From Pseudoips prasinana (Eukaryota; Arthropoda; Insecta; Lepidoptera; Nolidae), in NCBI GenBank assembly GCA_951640165.1, contig OX621240.1, positions 12,164,713-12,228,712 on the forward strand: a stretch of DNA of 64,000 bases. Reading direction: 5' to 3'. The first letter of the stretch is position 1. Every line of letters starts with the position of its first letter. The notes under the pieces were generated by a model that was not told the DNA's origin, did no database searches, and saw nothing but the letters and a program-made list of their open reading frames with translations. This document shows positions 53,641 to 64,000 of the stretch, piece by piece. A program made the position numbers and the translations under genes.

Positions 53641-55350
53641 ATAGGAACCTTAAACGTAAGTGTTAATGAATTTAAGAACGGAATGTCGTCAAAGATACTG
53701 ACCACAATGATCATTATAAAGACCATTAGTCTATCGACGCTTGCAATAACGGAGGTATCAGTAACGCATTTCTGGTCCATCTCGCCACCCCAACTAGCAC
53801 ATAGTCGAACATGAGATGAGGTTATGATATGTAGCTACATATACTAACCATTGCCCAGACTGTTCTTTAAATGGTAAAACGGTACGCTGAAAGCATTGAC
53901 ATTATACATTGTATGTTTGAACAGAGTAAAAATGACTTGGCGCCGGACTTCCATGTGTGGGTACTCCGTATGAATCATAAAGCTTAGCCTTAAGCATCTT
54001 GAGGTTTATACTTTACAACACGTGACTATTTGAAACGCAGGTTGAAAACGTATAATACTCTACCCAATATTCGTGAAATTTACATAGACATAATATATTC
54101 TCTTAAAATAGTGATAAAATATTGCTTCTATATCTAAGCAAATAAATTTTAAAATAACTAAATATATAAATTAAAAGATTGAAGAAACTTGTACTACTCA
54201 GGTTTTTTCCAATCTTCTAATTTATATATTTGATATAATAATATAATAAAGGTTTGGTAATATAATAAAGTTTTGTGCTGTATTTAACCATAATAAATGA
54301 GCATAATAATTGTAAAAAAATTAAATGGTTGTCGAATGAAAATATCAATCTAACTTGTATTGGCCCGTTTGGAACAAATAGCTAAAATGCATTTATATTT
54401 TGTCAGTCGGCCCAAAAGATCAATCCAGAAGTATTTAGTATACTTGTTTTATAATAAACATTATTGAAATTATTGAAAATTGATATTAGAAACGAAATAT
54501 ATAAGGTGTTAACTTAAACATGAGAATGAAAGTTTGCTGTGTGGTAACGGCATAGAATATCATTACCCCATCTCATAGTCCTTATTTCTATTTCGTCATT
54601 TTCTAATTGATTTTACAGACTCCAGAGGTTTCGTTCGATTTCATTAGTAGATAAAATTTCTTAGGTTTATTTTTTTATTGTGATTCTCATACATATTATT
54701 ATATGCTAATGCCGTTGTAAATACTAAAATAATAATATGCTGGGTTAATGTCATTAACCTCACTAGTCTCCACCATAGACAATAATGTCCACCTCGCCAA
54801 AATCCAGTCACGGTTAATCTCAACTCTCTTCATTCAATCTCAATTCATTCAGAACACAAATGTGCACTCAAATACAAAAGCATTAAACGGGAACATTTTT
54901 CGGTATCTTACACTCTAAGGTAAAGAACGGGAAACAATATCGAAAACTTCTTGATTCCCGGTCGCTATTGAGATTTTTTCTGGTCAAAAATAATCATAAT
55001 ATTTTGGCGCCATTCTGGGACCTCACAATCTACAGAGCATAACAAGATCGTATCTAATAATTGCTTATAAAACATTCAAGATTATTCTATTTCAGTGGAT
55101 ACATTAGCATCACGAAAATAGTCCTTACTTCGTACGTAATAAGGTCGCTGACAGACATAGTTTCACCGACGACAAAGCGTTGACTGTACCTAGAATAATG
55201 ACTCTTATCACTCATTATTACGCATGCTAAACCGGCTGGTGGAGGTAACTAAGATAACCCCAATTCCGCATAATACGAGATAGAGATAGACGTACAGAGT
55301 ATCTCACCAAAAACATGTTCTGATATGAGTTTAACCACATACCTAGTGTA
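53641..55350. other. No gene seen
   Basis: AT-rich. Around 54170-54230 TAAATTAAAAGATTGAAGAA and TTCCAATCTTCTAATTTATA form an inverted repeat. No coding signal; the 78-codon minus frame at 53544 overlaps retroelement X. Confidence 0.4.
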
Positions 55351-55369
55351 ATTGTATTGGTTTATGTAT

Positions 55370-55980
55370 TTTTCCCTCATATATATAAGGAGCGCAGGTG
55401 GGATATGGTTTGTGAAACTGAGTCGGCTAGTAATTTAATGACTAGTCGACAATACCACTTCATGAGCCCTAACCTTTATAATAAAATAAACGAGACACTA
55501 GATATATATCCTATGACCCTACGAAATTGCAAAAAATGTGTACACGAATGGCTGAGCAATCTAAGTTATGAAGAGCTGGAGAGTCTCGTAGAGTCTTAAT
55601 ATCGAATACACCCATTAATTTCCTTCTAATCTCTTATTACTGAAATTAACATGTACTTTTTTTCAAACTTTAAACTCTATAAACACACACAATCCCTCAT
55701 CCAAAACACACGCAAACACACACACACGCACACCCACTCAAACGCAAATACACACACCCAAAGTGATCTGATAGTTCATAAGATTTTCCTTTTACATTTT
55801 TAACTTTTTTTTATAAATGTTTAATTACTTATTACCCTAACCATCGAACATTGTTGTCTATCTCGGAGGTGGGCGCTAACAGCTACGACACAGTTTTTCC
55901 TAACTAATGTAGCTGCTAACGTATACACAATATTGTATATTATCTGTTTGTGGTTCCAATAAATATTTGTATTTTTTAAA
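55370..55980 (+). pseudogene. LINE ORF2 carboxy terminus plus 3' UTR
   Basis: The plus strand encodes SPNLYNKINETLDIYPMTLR, NCKKCVHEWLSNLSYEELES and LVES, then TAA at 55597-55599. P.LYNxLPxxL...FKxxLKxWLLxLxYxxxEELL is how Jockey/CR1-group polyproteins end. Downstream are a CA-rich stretch (55680-55760), then CTATCTCGGAGGTGGGCGCT, CTGCTAACGTATACACAATA and a terminus CTGTTTGTGGTTCCAATAAA. The 5' truncation lies close to 55370. It is followed at 55985-56030 by a trace of an RTE tail. Confidence 0.6.
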
Positions 55981-56190
55981 GAAAAATCCTGCCTGCGGAA
56001 AGCCTTTGTCCCGCGTGGAATTAAACATTGTACTATATGGATTATGTCGCTCGTATAGACAGCTCACAATAACCCAGATATTATGACCAACATGAGACTA
56101 CATAAATATAGACTTGATCTGTTTAGCTAGTCCGTTATCATTTATTCAGCACACTAATAACACGCGGGTTCAGATAGCGTTGTTCTAAAT
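55981..56190. other. No gene; trace of RTE tail
   Basis: CCTGCCTGCGGAAAGCCTTT and GTCCCGCGTGGAATTAAA are a possible RTE LINE remnant. Otherwise featureless. Confidence 0.35.
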
Positions 56191-56194
56191 AATA

Positions 56195-56405
56195 ATAATA
56201 TCTGGGGACAATGTCACACAGATCATCCTAGCCCCAAACTAAGCAAAGCTTGTACTATGGGTACCAGGCGACGATATACATACTTATATAGATAGATAAA
56301 TACTTATATACATAGAAAACATCCATAACTTAGAAACAAATATTCGTGCTCATCACACAAATATTTGCACTTACCGGGATTCGAACCCAGGACCACCAGC
56401 AGTTG
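56195..56405 (-). mobile_element. SINE B copy
   Basis: The plus strand reads ATAATATCTGGGGACAATGT, CAGATCATCCTAGCCCCAAA, GCAAAGCTTGTACTATGGGT and ACCGGGATTCGAACCCAGGA. The reversed copy includes the B-box region GGGTTCGAATCCCGG. The middle has ACATCCATAACTTAGAAACA instead of the usual GTCTGAGTCC block, so it is a diverged subfamily. Confidence 0.7.
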
Positions 56406-57232
56406 TAAATAGTACCTAGGTAATTGGAGTTACCTACTAATTAGAACAATATTACAACTTAATAATATACTTATGTGGATCCCCTCTATTTACTGTTATT
56501 TGCAAATAAATATGCTTAGGAATTTTTATACTTTTAACCGTCGACATTATGTCCCTGAAATATCTTTCTCTAAATATTACGGACTACAATAAACTTTATA
56601 AAATCCTTGTATAAAGAAAAGGGCTCTCTCACGCTCCGACGAAAAACAAAACGCGCAAAACATAAAGGTGTTCGCAATTTAACTCCACACTACAGCATTT
56701 ACATATAAAAGGCAATGCCTATTGTTTTGGCATCCGTTAAAATATTTGGAAAAGACCTTTTGACAATTTTCACGAATCTGTATATTGAAGTTACTTTTAT
56801 ACTGTGCCGCGCCGTATATACTTACAAATCAGTGGAAATGTTTTGTCCTTTATTTATACACCTATATAATAGTTTGGTAGGTCGAATGCTACCATCCTAG
56901 GTTTAACTTTAGTGAACCTAGAGGTCACGTATGAGCCTACGTTATCCCTTAGTAGCGCAAGTCAGAAGGAACGTTTGAGGGAGGTAGAACATAGATTTAT
57001 TTTTCTCTGTGAGCTACTCGTCTGGCATAGCCCTTAGAGAATACACTCCTAGTAATTAATAAGCATACATTATAATGTTATGAGTCTGGGTGTGTGTCAG
57101 ATCACCTAAACGCGTTGGAGAGGGGGGAAGGCTAGTAAGAATATTGCAATTTATATCGCAAAAGTCGTCTTGATGAACGCCTACCTTATTGCATGGCTGT
57201 GTTTGATCTGATCTGTGATGATTTTAGTTTAT
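56406..57232. other. No gene seen
   Basis: AT-rich, with a GC-richer stretch at 56900-57170 that shows no domain or splice structure. A 61-codon frame at 56715 has no support. Confidence 0.4.
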
Positions 57233-57234
57233 AA

Positions 57235-57420
57235 AAAAACAACGCCCGAACTATTGCTATGAATCCCTGTTTGCGGAGTACTTAATAAACATTTGGACAC
57301 AAGTTAAATCCAGACTCAGAAGAACTATTTATTTGTCAAACAAATAGTTTCCTGTACGGGAATCGAACCCGGGACACGAAGTAGCGAGGCGAATCTTAAT
57401 TGCTTCGCCACACGTGCGTT
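57235..57420 (-). mobile_element. SINE C copy
   Basis: The plus strand reads AACAACGCCCGAACTATTGC, TGCGGAGTACTTAATAAACA, CCAGACTCAGAAGAACTATT, GTACGGGAATCGAACCCGGG and TTGCTTCGCCACACGTG. Reversed, these give the head CACGTGTGGCGAAGC and B box GGGTTCGATTCCCG. Confidence 0.8.
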
Positions 57421-57700
57421 ATGCAGAAGTGCGCAAACAGGGTCACTTACTTTCATCACTGTTATGGTGCGATGGGACGGCTAGGAACACGACCGGAAAT
57501 AGGTTAGATACAGGGCGGACGGCTTTACGTCTCCGATGCATGGGAGTGCGAATATCGCTAACTTCCAGACTTGGGCCTATTTATGAAAATATTTCATTTG
57601 TAAAAAAAACACAAAATAACTTTTTGGTCCGGGATTTGAAGCCAGGAACGTTTAACTACGTTTGAGCACGCTACCGCTAGACCAAGGAAGCAGTTATATA
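57421..57700 (-). mobile_element. SINE A copy
   Basis: The distal body is AGTGCGCAAACAGGGTCACT, the middle GCGATGGGACGGCTAGGAAC, the B-box region GTCCGGGATTTGAAGCCAGG, and the head CTACCGCTAGACCAAGGAAG. It directly follows SINE C in the same orientation. Confidence 0.75.
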
Positions 57701-57721
57701 GGTATGTTAGCTATATAGTGT

Positions 57722-57965
57722 TCCAGACCGAATTGTTGCTACGGCTGCCTATCTCAATGGATACCAACTGCCCAGGAGGTAGGGTTATTTTCGCAAACAC
57801 AGTTGCATTCTCTATTACAACACTCTCATAATCAAATAGGACGGCTATTGGTAAGTGCAGTACCAAAAGCATCATGCCAGAAAAATCTCATTTTTTTTTT
57901 GCCCGACCGGCGATATGAACTCAAGACCAAGTTGAATACGCTACCGCTAGTCCAACTAGGCAGTC
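57722..57965 (-). mobile_element. SINE A copy, shortened
   Basis: It starts CCAGACCGAATTGTTGCTAC, with CACTCTCATAATCAAATAGG in the middle. It ends with CCCGACCGGCGATATGAACT, then GCTACCGCTAGTCCAACTAG. The central block around the CGTGC motif is deleted. Confidence 0.7.
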
Positions 57966-58258
57966 CCTTAAGATATTTGATTGTCTAAATTAAAAAAAAA
58001 CATTAAAAGATGAAATATACACCAATCTAAAAGTAACATTTACCAAAATTCCCTCCAACGCCTTTTCAATATTGCATGTTTATTTACACAGAATTACTGA
58101 AACAACTTCGGAATTTATGAATGGATTGCGGTTTTGTATAGGGCTACCTGTTTAATTCAGACAAATGAACCGTTATTAACTTTTACTTTAAATAACATTA
58201 TTATAAAATGACATACATTACGAAATTAATTCAAAAGCTTAATAAACTTAGCTTAATA
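57966..58258. other. No gene seen
   Basis: AT-rich spacer between SINE A and SINE C copies. Confidence 0.4.
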
Positions 58259-58261
58259 ACT

Positions 58262-58640
58262 GCACGTGTGGCGAAGCGGCTAAGCCGGTCGTCACGCCGC
58301 TTCGTGTCTAAAATAAATAAATAAAATAAAAAATGATTTTAGTTACGTATACTTTAAAGAAGCGCTTGTAAATAGTCAGAAAATGTTTGTTATAATATAT
58401 TTGTATACATTATTATTTCTAGTAACATAGATATTTAGGTACACATTGTATTGATTGTATGAAAACATTTATAATGTATGTCTCGGGTTCGAGTCCCACG
58501 CCGAACAACTATTTGTGTGACCCATAAATAGTTATTCTGAGTCTGGATGAAATTTGTGTCCGTCTAATATATGTTTGTAAAGCACCACGTGAGACAGGTA
58601 TTAGATTACACAGGGTAGGCGTTGTCTTTAAAAAAAATCA
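58262..58640 (+). mobile_element. SINE C interrupted between its promoter boxes
   Basis: The head GCACGTGTGGCGAAGCGGCT (A box) and CACGCCGCTTCGTGTCT end at 58309. TGTCTCGGGTTCGAGTCCCA (B box), CAACTATTTGTGTGACCCAT, TCTGAGTCTGGATGAAATTT and TAGGCGTTGTCTTT resume at 58479. The 169 bp between belong to retroelement X. Removing one TGTCT restores a normal A-to-B spacing. Confidence 0.85.
58310..58478 (-). mobile_element. Retroelement X inserted in SINE C
   Basis: Flanked by TGTCT on both sides (58305-58309 and 58479-58483). It starts with the A/T tail AAAATAAATAAATAAAATAA (the 3' end, so minus orientation). It contains GAAGCGCTTGTAAATAGTCA and ATATTTAGGTACACATTGTA. Confidence 0.8.
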
Positions 58641-58903
58641 ATAGCTTAATAAACCGTACCTACGGAAAATTGTAGCGCATATTATTTGCAGTTTTAGTAA
58701 TGGCTCCATGTATTTCCCGTTCTTTATATTTTAGTTAGATAAGAAAGAGATGTAATGATATTTATGTCGCATTCGAGCACTCGACGAGTTAGCATCCCTT
58801 AAGAAAGATCCGTGGAGAACTGAAACACGTGTTGGGTATCGTACTGGCGCATGTAATTTGGATTTTTATATTGACCTTCTTCCATGTGCATATTTTTTGC
58901 AGG
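58641..58903. other. No gene seen
   Basis: AT-rich spacer; a 70-codon frame starting at 58858 is mostly the foldback element next door. Confidence 0.4.
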
Positions 58904-58905
58904 CG

Positions 58906-59214
58906 GATGCATATTGGAGGTATTCCTCGAAGCGCTACCATTTTGAGGCGCTACTAATGAGGCGCTCCTGTTTTATTCCTCGGATCGCTACTTACGGAAT
59001 ACACAATAACATTGGTCATTATTTCATTATAGTGCCGAAAGCAATGCCAAAGCAAGCTCATTTTTTTTAAACCAATCTATGGTCAAGGAGTTTTTGCAAA
59101 TTGTATAAAATAACGTGTTTTACTAGAAGTAGCGCTCCGAGGAATAAAACAGGAGCGCCTCATTAGTAGCGCCTCAAAATGGTAGCGCTTCGAGGAATAC
59201 CTCGCATATTGCAT
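58906..59214. mobile_element. Foldback element with ~87-bp arms and GCGCT motifs
   Basis: The left arm (58906-58992) reads GATGCATATTGGAGGTATTC, CTCGAAGCGCTACCATTTTG, AGGCGCTACTAATGAGGCGC and TCCTGTTTTATTCCTCGGAT. The right arm (59127-59214) is its reverse complement with very few changes (AGCGCTCCGAGGAATAAAAC, GGAATACCTCGCATATTGCA). The spacer is about 135 bp of ordinary AT-rich text. The arms repeat CCTCG...CGCTAC and GAGGCGCT modules. No clear target duplication; it could be a foldback transposon or an inverted duplication. Confidence 0.8.
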
Positions 59215-59885
59215 CCCGGCTTGATTAAACTGACAATTAGCGGAATTAGCGCTACATCTTTAATGTATTTTGAACATTTAAGTTTAGTGGTGTGAGCAAT
59301 GATATTGGGTATAGAAAGCCATTGGGTGTCAGAAATGGAATTGTCACCAATGTCTGTCTAGAAAAATGCTATTATTTAAAGAGCGAGCAAATCTCACGGA
59401 ACTAAATTAATGCATTGATTTAGGTTTATTTATTCACACGGGCAATAAAACACAAATATATTAAGTTGTTTCAAATATGTTTTCAAATTGTTAATAAAAT
59501 ACCTTGTCTCATCACTCAGCTTCCATTAGACATTGTGCACAGATTTGCAAGTGCATTAATGAATAAATGAATATGATGACTTCTTTCGTATTTTTAAACA
59601 TTAATAAAACAAAATAACAGAAGTTATTTTTTTATTTATTTAGTTCCTGTTACTTCTATCATTACAGGTATAAGTCCAATGCGATATAGTGCTTATCTAA
59701 TTATAATACAATTTTATACCACTATACAAATTTTACTTATTACTAATTATGCATAATGCACTTCTCGTGAACTCACTCAGTGAACACACAAATAGGTCAG
59801 TCTCAGCTGCTATAAGGTTAAGAGTACGGAGAGCACGCGTCAGGTATTGTTTTATTAGTGTTGAAAAGTATGAAAGAAGTCCTCA
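59215..59885. other. No gene seen; one possible LINE tail
   Basis: AT-rich. TTTTTTTATTTATTTAGTTC at about 59627 begins a stretch (CATTACAGGTATAAGTCCAA) resembling a reversed LINE 3' end. Confidence 0.35.
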
Positions 59886-59889
59886 TATT

Positions 59890-60010
59890 ACTAGCTAGAT
59901 GCTCTCACCAGTCTGCAAGTGATCGGCGAGGATAAGCAATTAGGCTCGCGTCAGTCCATACATAAGTGACCGCTCAAATAGTTCAATTTCTGAGCGTCTC
60001 CGTCCTTCTT
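59890..60010 (+). mobile_element. Repeat D fragment
   Basis: TAGATGCTCTCACCAGTCTG, GATCGGCGAGGATAAGCAAT, AGTCCATACATAAGTGACCG and TCAATTTCTGAGCGTCTCCG form the first half of repeat D. The second half appears at 60215, after a reversed SINE C. Confidence 0.65.
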
Positions 60011-60029
60011 TTTCTTTGCTTTTAAAAAA

Positions 60030-60214
60030 AACAACGCCGCATTAGAGAATTTAATCCCTGTATTGCGGGGTACTTTACAAACATATAATAGACGGATACA
60101 AATTACATCCAAACTCAGAACAACTGTTTATGGGTCGCACAAATAGTTATCCGACGCGGAACTCGAACCCGCGACACGAAGCTGCGAGGCGACTGTCTAA
60201 GCCGTTCGGAGGAC
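60030..60214 (-). mobile_element. SINE C inserted in repeat D
   Basis: The plus strand reads AACAACGCCGCATTAGAGAA, TTGCGGGGTACTTTACAAAC, CCAAACTCAGAACAACTGTT, GCGGAACTCGAACCCGCGAC and GAAGCTGCGAGGCGACTGTC. The two halves of repeat D flank it, so it probably landed inside D. A precise duplication is not clear. Confidence 0.75.
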
Positions 60215-60345
60215 ACGTTATGCTGTCGGTCCCGGTTGTAAGCATAAGGCAACAGGCGTTAAGCCATGTAGGAGGCCTACTAGGCGGCTTGAACAACTCT
60301 GACACTGGGGTAACCATTGCCCATACGATAAGTAAGTAAGTAGCC
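60215..60345 (+). mobile_element. Repeat D, second half
   Basis: TATGCTGTCGGTCCCGGTTG, AGGCAACAGGCGTTAAGCCA, GGCCTACTAGGCGGCTTGAA, CTCTGACACTGGGGTAACCA and GCCCATACGATAAGTAAGTA, ending in TAAG repeats. Confidence 0.75.
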
Positions 60346-60733
60346 TATGTAGGTAGGCAACAGTGTCAGCCCTAGGTTTGGATACCGTTTGATTAGGAAG
60401 TTATGTAACGAACCGCTTTCTAAAATGATACTAGTTTTAATTAAATTTACGTTATTTCAGATATTTAATTTCGGTACGCGTATACTCATGTCAAACCTTT
60501 GAAGCTTTTGTACTATAATTGAAGACATTAATGACGTTGACACAATATAAGTTGCTTTAGATTTAATTGATGTGATGTGAATGTTACTTAACTCTTTTGA
60601 TATTATTTTCTTTAATTTTAATCAACATGCTTTAGTGTTTTGACAATTATCGCCATATTCTAAACTGTTTTTATATATTTTCTAGACCGGCCAGTATTGT
60701 TTTTATGTACACATCATAGAAAATAAATACATT
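60346..60733. other. No gene seen
   Basis: AT-rich sequence with no recognised repeat. Confidence 0.4.
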
Positions 60734-60734
60734 T

Positions 60735-61075
60735 CTCATACATCATGTCAGCCAAAGGCTGTACACAGCTGGACAAAACCCTTCCCAAATGATGGGGAAA
60801 TGTGCCAAAATCGCCACGCTTGGTCCTTGCCACCACCATGTGTTTTGAAACCAACCAGCTTGGCACGCGAAGATGGCAAAAGGCCAGATAGCTTGTTTTT
60901 CTGCCTTGGGGTAATTTCTGCCAGAGAAAGGACAGCAGCGTAACTCTGTTTCTATGACCAACATGCTGTGATCGCCAACTCGTCTGTAAAGCATGGCGAT
61001 TATGGAATATCCCTTCAAATGATGGATACAACTCCATTATGGAAATATTTTGGGCCCTTTGTCCATCATCATCAT
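60735..61075 (-). mobile_element. RTE-type LINE tail, GC-richer
   Basis: On the minus strand the end reads GGGTTTTGTCCAGCTGTGTA, CAGCCTTTGGCTGACATGAT, the typical RTE terminus (GTCCAGCAGTGGAC...GCTGATATGATGATG). The sequence upstream is open in two frames (107 and 91 codons) but neither resembles RT; it is probably 3' UTR or degraded coding DNA. CATCATCATCATGATGATTG follows at 61063. Confidence 0.55.
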
Positions 61076-61079
61076 GATG

Positions 61080-61850
61080 ATTGTAATCTTCGGAGCAATA
61101 TAAGTTCTTGACGTATTGCTATTTATTTAAAAGTTGTTTGTGTAAATAGATTTGTTTCTGGCTTTCGTCGGTCGCTGCCGGAGCACGGCTCGTGCACTGT
61201 GTGGTCACAGTTCTAACCTAATCTAACCTACTTTTCTAGTATCTAAATACTTTTTTAGTTACGCCCGGGTAAATTTGATGTGCATTCAGTATGTTTGAGA
61301 TTAACATTATTTAATTGATGAATATAAATAGATGGGTGATAAGTTATTTAATGTGAATTTAAAAATATCACCTTTTCCAGAAGCAATATTTTAAAATACA
61401 CATCAAAGTACTGACTTGTTCAGTTTCGTGGGCATATAGAGATCTTTATTATCTCACTCTATTACTTTACTTGCATATATTATAAGAAGTATTTTACGTA
61501 TTTTAGGTTCTAGTTTAGTGTTTATTGTGTTTGTCACTGTAGGAGATTAATTTGGCATAAGAGGATTATTGTTAATTTCTGAAATTAATTATTCTGAAGC
61601 ATTATAAACCTTCCTTTATGTTGAATAACCTTTCACTGCTGAAATTACATTTTTTTTTTCACCCCCAGACCCAATTTGAAACTTTTCTTTATATGAAATA
61701 TTTTAGTACAAAATATTCTTTATCTTGTCTTCCACGCTAAGCCTCAAAAACTCATATAATATCATGTGCATATTTTTTTCATCTGTTGTGTGCCCATTGT
61801 CAGCTTTTTGAACTATATTATTTCAGATACTCTTTCAACTGACTTGACTT
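61080..61850. other. No gene seen
   Basis: AT-rich; a GC-richer 60-bp patch at 61160-61210 and the run CTAACCTAATCTAACCTAC next to it have no clear meaning. Confidence 0.4.
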
Positions 61851-61851
61851 C

Positions 61852-62048
61852 ACGTGTGGCGCAGCGGCTTAGACAGTCGCTTCGCCGCTTCATGTCGCGG
61901 GTTCGACTCCCGCGCCGGACAACTATTTGTGTGGCCCATAAATAGTTGTTCTGAGTCTGGGTGTAATTTGTATCCGTCTATTATATGTTTGTAAAGTACC
62001 CCGCGACACAGTGATTAAATTCCCTAATGCGGGCGTTGACTTTTAAAA
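61852..62048 (+). mobile_element. SINE C, best copy
   Basis: The head CACGTGTGGCGCAGCGGCTT (A box) is followed by GTCGCTTCGCCGCTTCATG and CGCGGGTTCGACTCCCGCGC (B box). The body contains CAACTATTTGTGTGGCCCAT, AGTTGTTCTGAGTCTGGGTG, ATCCGTCTATTATATGTTTG, GTAAAGTACCCCGCGACACA and GCGGGCGTTGACTTTT. The internal polymerase III promoter looks intact. Confidence 0.9.
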
Positions 62049-64000
62049 AACTATATTATCCATTCATTTACGTACATACTTCTTGAAAACTTCGCTATAC
62101 AAGTTTATATCATCACTATAAAAGTTATGTTTTGGTCGTTTCAAAAGTAAGAGTAGTGCGGCGAATGGTAGTTGTGAGATCTGACCAAATCTGACTGTTG
62201 ACAAAAAGTTTAATTACTTTCCAGAAATTATGAACTCGGGTAAATGTAGGTAATTTAGTCAAACTGTACTTCCTAGTTATATTTAGTATCTACTCACTCA
62301 CAGTCTTTAATTCACGCGGAAAGTTATCAAAACAGCAATTTCTTCTTTAAGGAAAATATTAAATAGTTACACTGTTCACAAATTGTTTCTATCAATTTAT
62401 GAACAAACAATTACCCTGTCCCCTCTACCAAAATAACCCGGAAAAAATGGAGTCGGTCCACCCCAATTTAAAAATGTCTCGAGAAAGAATACGCACACTA
62501 AATAAGATGTTTGTTACACAATAAAATTGATGTATAACTTAAAAAGGAAAACCATTTTATTGAGAAAAATATTTTCCATTTATAAACGTAACATTGACTA
62601 ATTCCTTGGAAAATATTTTTGTGACAATTGGAAACAAAAGTGAATTTTGAAAATTTTAGAGTGGACTTACGTGTTAGTCGTATGTTCGTCTCTTTTTCCC
62701 TTTTTCTAGCAGTTGTGTGATTAACCTCCAATAAAGAGGTCAATTTTTTTTATTGGTTTTCATCTGGCGCAAGGCTCAGAAGCAGGACTGTTAACTGCAC
62801 TGCTTGAAAATCACAAAAGGCTATCGGTCTTGCGATAGATGTGTGATTGCATGTATCATCTATACATTTTAATAAAATACCCTGCATACATCGCCAGTTA
62901 TCTAAATTGCCCAATATAGACGAAAAGGGGCCAGAACAACTATTACAAGTCATAAAGGGTTGACATGTTTGACCTTATTTTGAAGTCGATTAAAAGCCCT
63001 TTGAGGCGTTTTAATTAAGAAGGAGAATATGAATTCACTTTATTTGTTTTTTTTTTTGGGTATGTATCGAGATTTATTTGTTGTTTGTGAATCGATTTTA
63101 ATTTTTATTTGATAGTGAATGCTTTGAGTATTGTCTCATATTAGGTTTGTTTGAATCCGTTGGTTAGTCCGATTGTCAGAAAATTTCATCAGAATTACTC
63201 CACACATTTTAGATTCCACATCCTGAGAAAAGCGCGTCCGTTCGTTCTTGCTTTTCTTAAATATATTAATTTGTAAGTTTTAGTAGTATTCTGTTTGACA
63301 TTCACTTAAGTTTGATTCGGTATGTAGTCAGTAAAATATTCTAAATTCATTTTCTGCATCGCTATTACAGTAAATTACCCTTATTAAACGTGTAGGTCTG
63401 GTCATACCCTTTTTAATGGCCTTACGACCACCCTCATAAATGCTATAATGGGTTTTTGATTTTAAGTGAAGCCAATGGCCTTAATATACTCGTACCTCCT
63501 TTCGAATTTTATGTGCTTTTGATAAAGATCTTAATGACTCAATAAAATATTTGCTAGCGTTAAAATTTTGAGTTATATCATTAAAAGACAGGCTTGGTGA
63601 AAAGTTCAATGAAAAAAAATACGGCGCAAGATTCCCAATAATTCAGTAAGATTTATAGAGACCACTTTCTTTCTGAACGCACAGCACTACATACGTAGTG
63701 TAGATTTTATTTAATGAAAGAAAATCAAATCATGGCAGTAAAATTTACCTGGAAAACAATCAACTCATTACATACTTGGCTTAGTAAAGTATTGAATGGA
63801 ATAAAAAAGAAACAAAAAGTTCGACGCAAGATGTATGATTTCCAATAATTCTGTAAGATTCACCAAACATACTTTCTTTCTGAACGCGTAGCACTATATA
63901 GGTGGTGTACATTTATTCAAGAAAATCAAATCATGGAATTAGAATACATGAAAACGAATATCGCAGTTTGAGAACCGACTTAACAGCCAATCTACAAATA
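62049..64000. other. No gene seen
   Basis: AT-rich. Segments near 63615-63730 and 63820-63945 share blocks in the same order (CGGCGCAAGATTCCCAATAA / CGACGCAAGATGTATGATTT CCAATAA; CTTTCTTTCTGAACGCACAG / CTTTCTTTCTGAACGCGTAG; GAAAATCAAATCATGG twice). This is a diverged tandem duplication of about 200 bp. Minus frames at 62498 and 62750 have no domain. Confidence 0.45.

Noticed and set aside
60714..61037. Two overlapping minus frames of 91 and 107 codons as a gene
   Set aside because: The segment ends in an RTE-type LINE terminus and neither frame shows a recognisable domain.
61200..61240. Telomere-type CCTAA repeats
   Set aside because: Only CTAACCTAATCTAACCTAC is present, irregular and far too short for a telomeric array.
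61852..61925. A functional tRNA gene
   Set aside because: Same reasoning: the tRNA-like head continues into a SINE C body found in at least four other places.

Overview
This 64 kb window is AT-rich, repeat-dominated animal DNA, most likely from a moth or butterfly. The inference rests on the repeat families. These are several tRNA-headed SINE families, Helitrons ending in a CCGCGG-type hairpin plus GGCACAGCTAG, RTE-type LINE tails ending in CAT/ATG runs, a CR1-type LINE ending in ATTCT repeats, and the short element that begins GGCCAAGTGCGAGTCGGACT. No complete host protein gene is visible. The only host-coding candidate is a short GC-rich terminal-exon-like stretch at 34808-34929 (+). The window is probably intergenic or deep intronic.

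Layout. 0-9 kb: old reverse-transcriptase relics on both strands (2.6-3.0 kb +; 4.5-5.5 kb -), a retroelement tail at 6 kb, a SINE and a long AT microsatellite. 9-27 kb: SINEs, Helitrons, RTE tails and a notable set of short inverted-repeat DNA elements. These include a GC-rich one with TAA duplications (9470-9722), one element nested in another with TAA and TTA duplications (19556-20008), a TA-flanked pair (15941-16075; 20184-20313) and a foldback at 22413-22652. 27.8-32.5 kb: a nearly full-length CR1-type LINE on the minus strand. It has a coiled-coil plus SGNH-like ORF1 and an endonuclease/reverse-transcriptase ORF2, each interrupted by one nonsense codon. 32.6-33.6 kb: an internally deleted IS630/Tc1/mariner-type transposon with matching terminal repeats and a spliced relic gene. 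36.5-41.6 kb: exactly four near-identical 1282-bp tandem units, each with a perfect 31-bp-arm hairpin and an RTE tail. 42-49 kb: SINEs and Helitrons, one Helitron carrying a retroelement insertion with 9-bp duplications. 49.9-51.8 kb: a DNA transposon with ~330-bp terminal inverted repeats, TAA duplications and both cysteine-rich ends of a large protein whose middle is missing. A paralogous copy of the empty target lies just downstream. 52-64 kb: nested SINE-like elements, a LINE carboxy-terminal relic, and a second large foldback (58906-59214).

The window therefore records layered transposition. At least six insertions can be dated relative to their hosts by target duplications: one MITE in another MITE, one repeat in a SINE, one retroelement in a SINE, one in a Helitron, one SINE-like element in a retroelement tail, and one DNA transposon in a duplicated repeat. 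Family names such as SINE A-D and retroelements X, E and G are local labels used here for cross-reference, not database names. Nothing was searched against a database.
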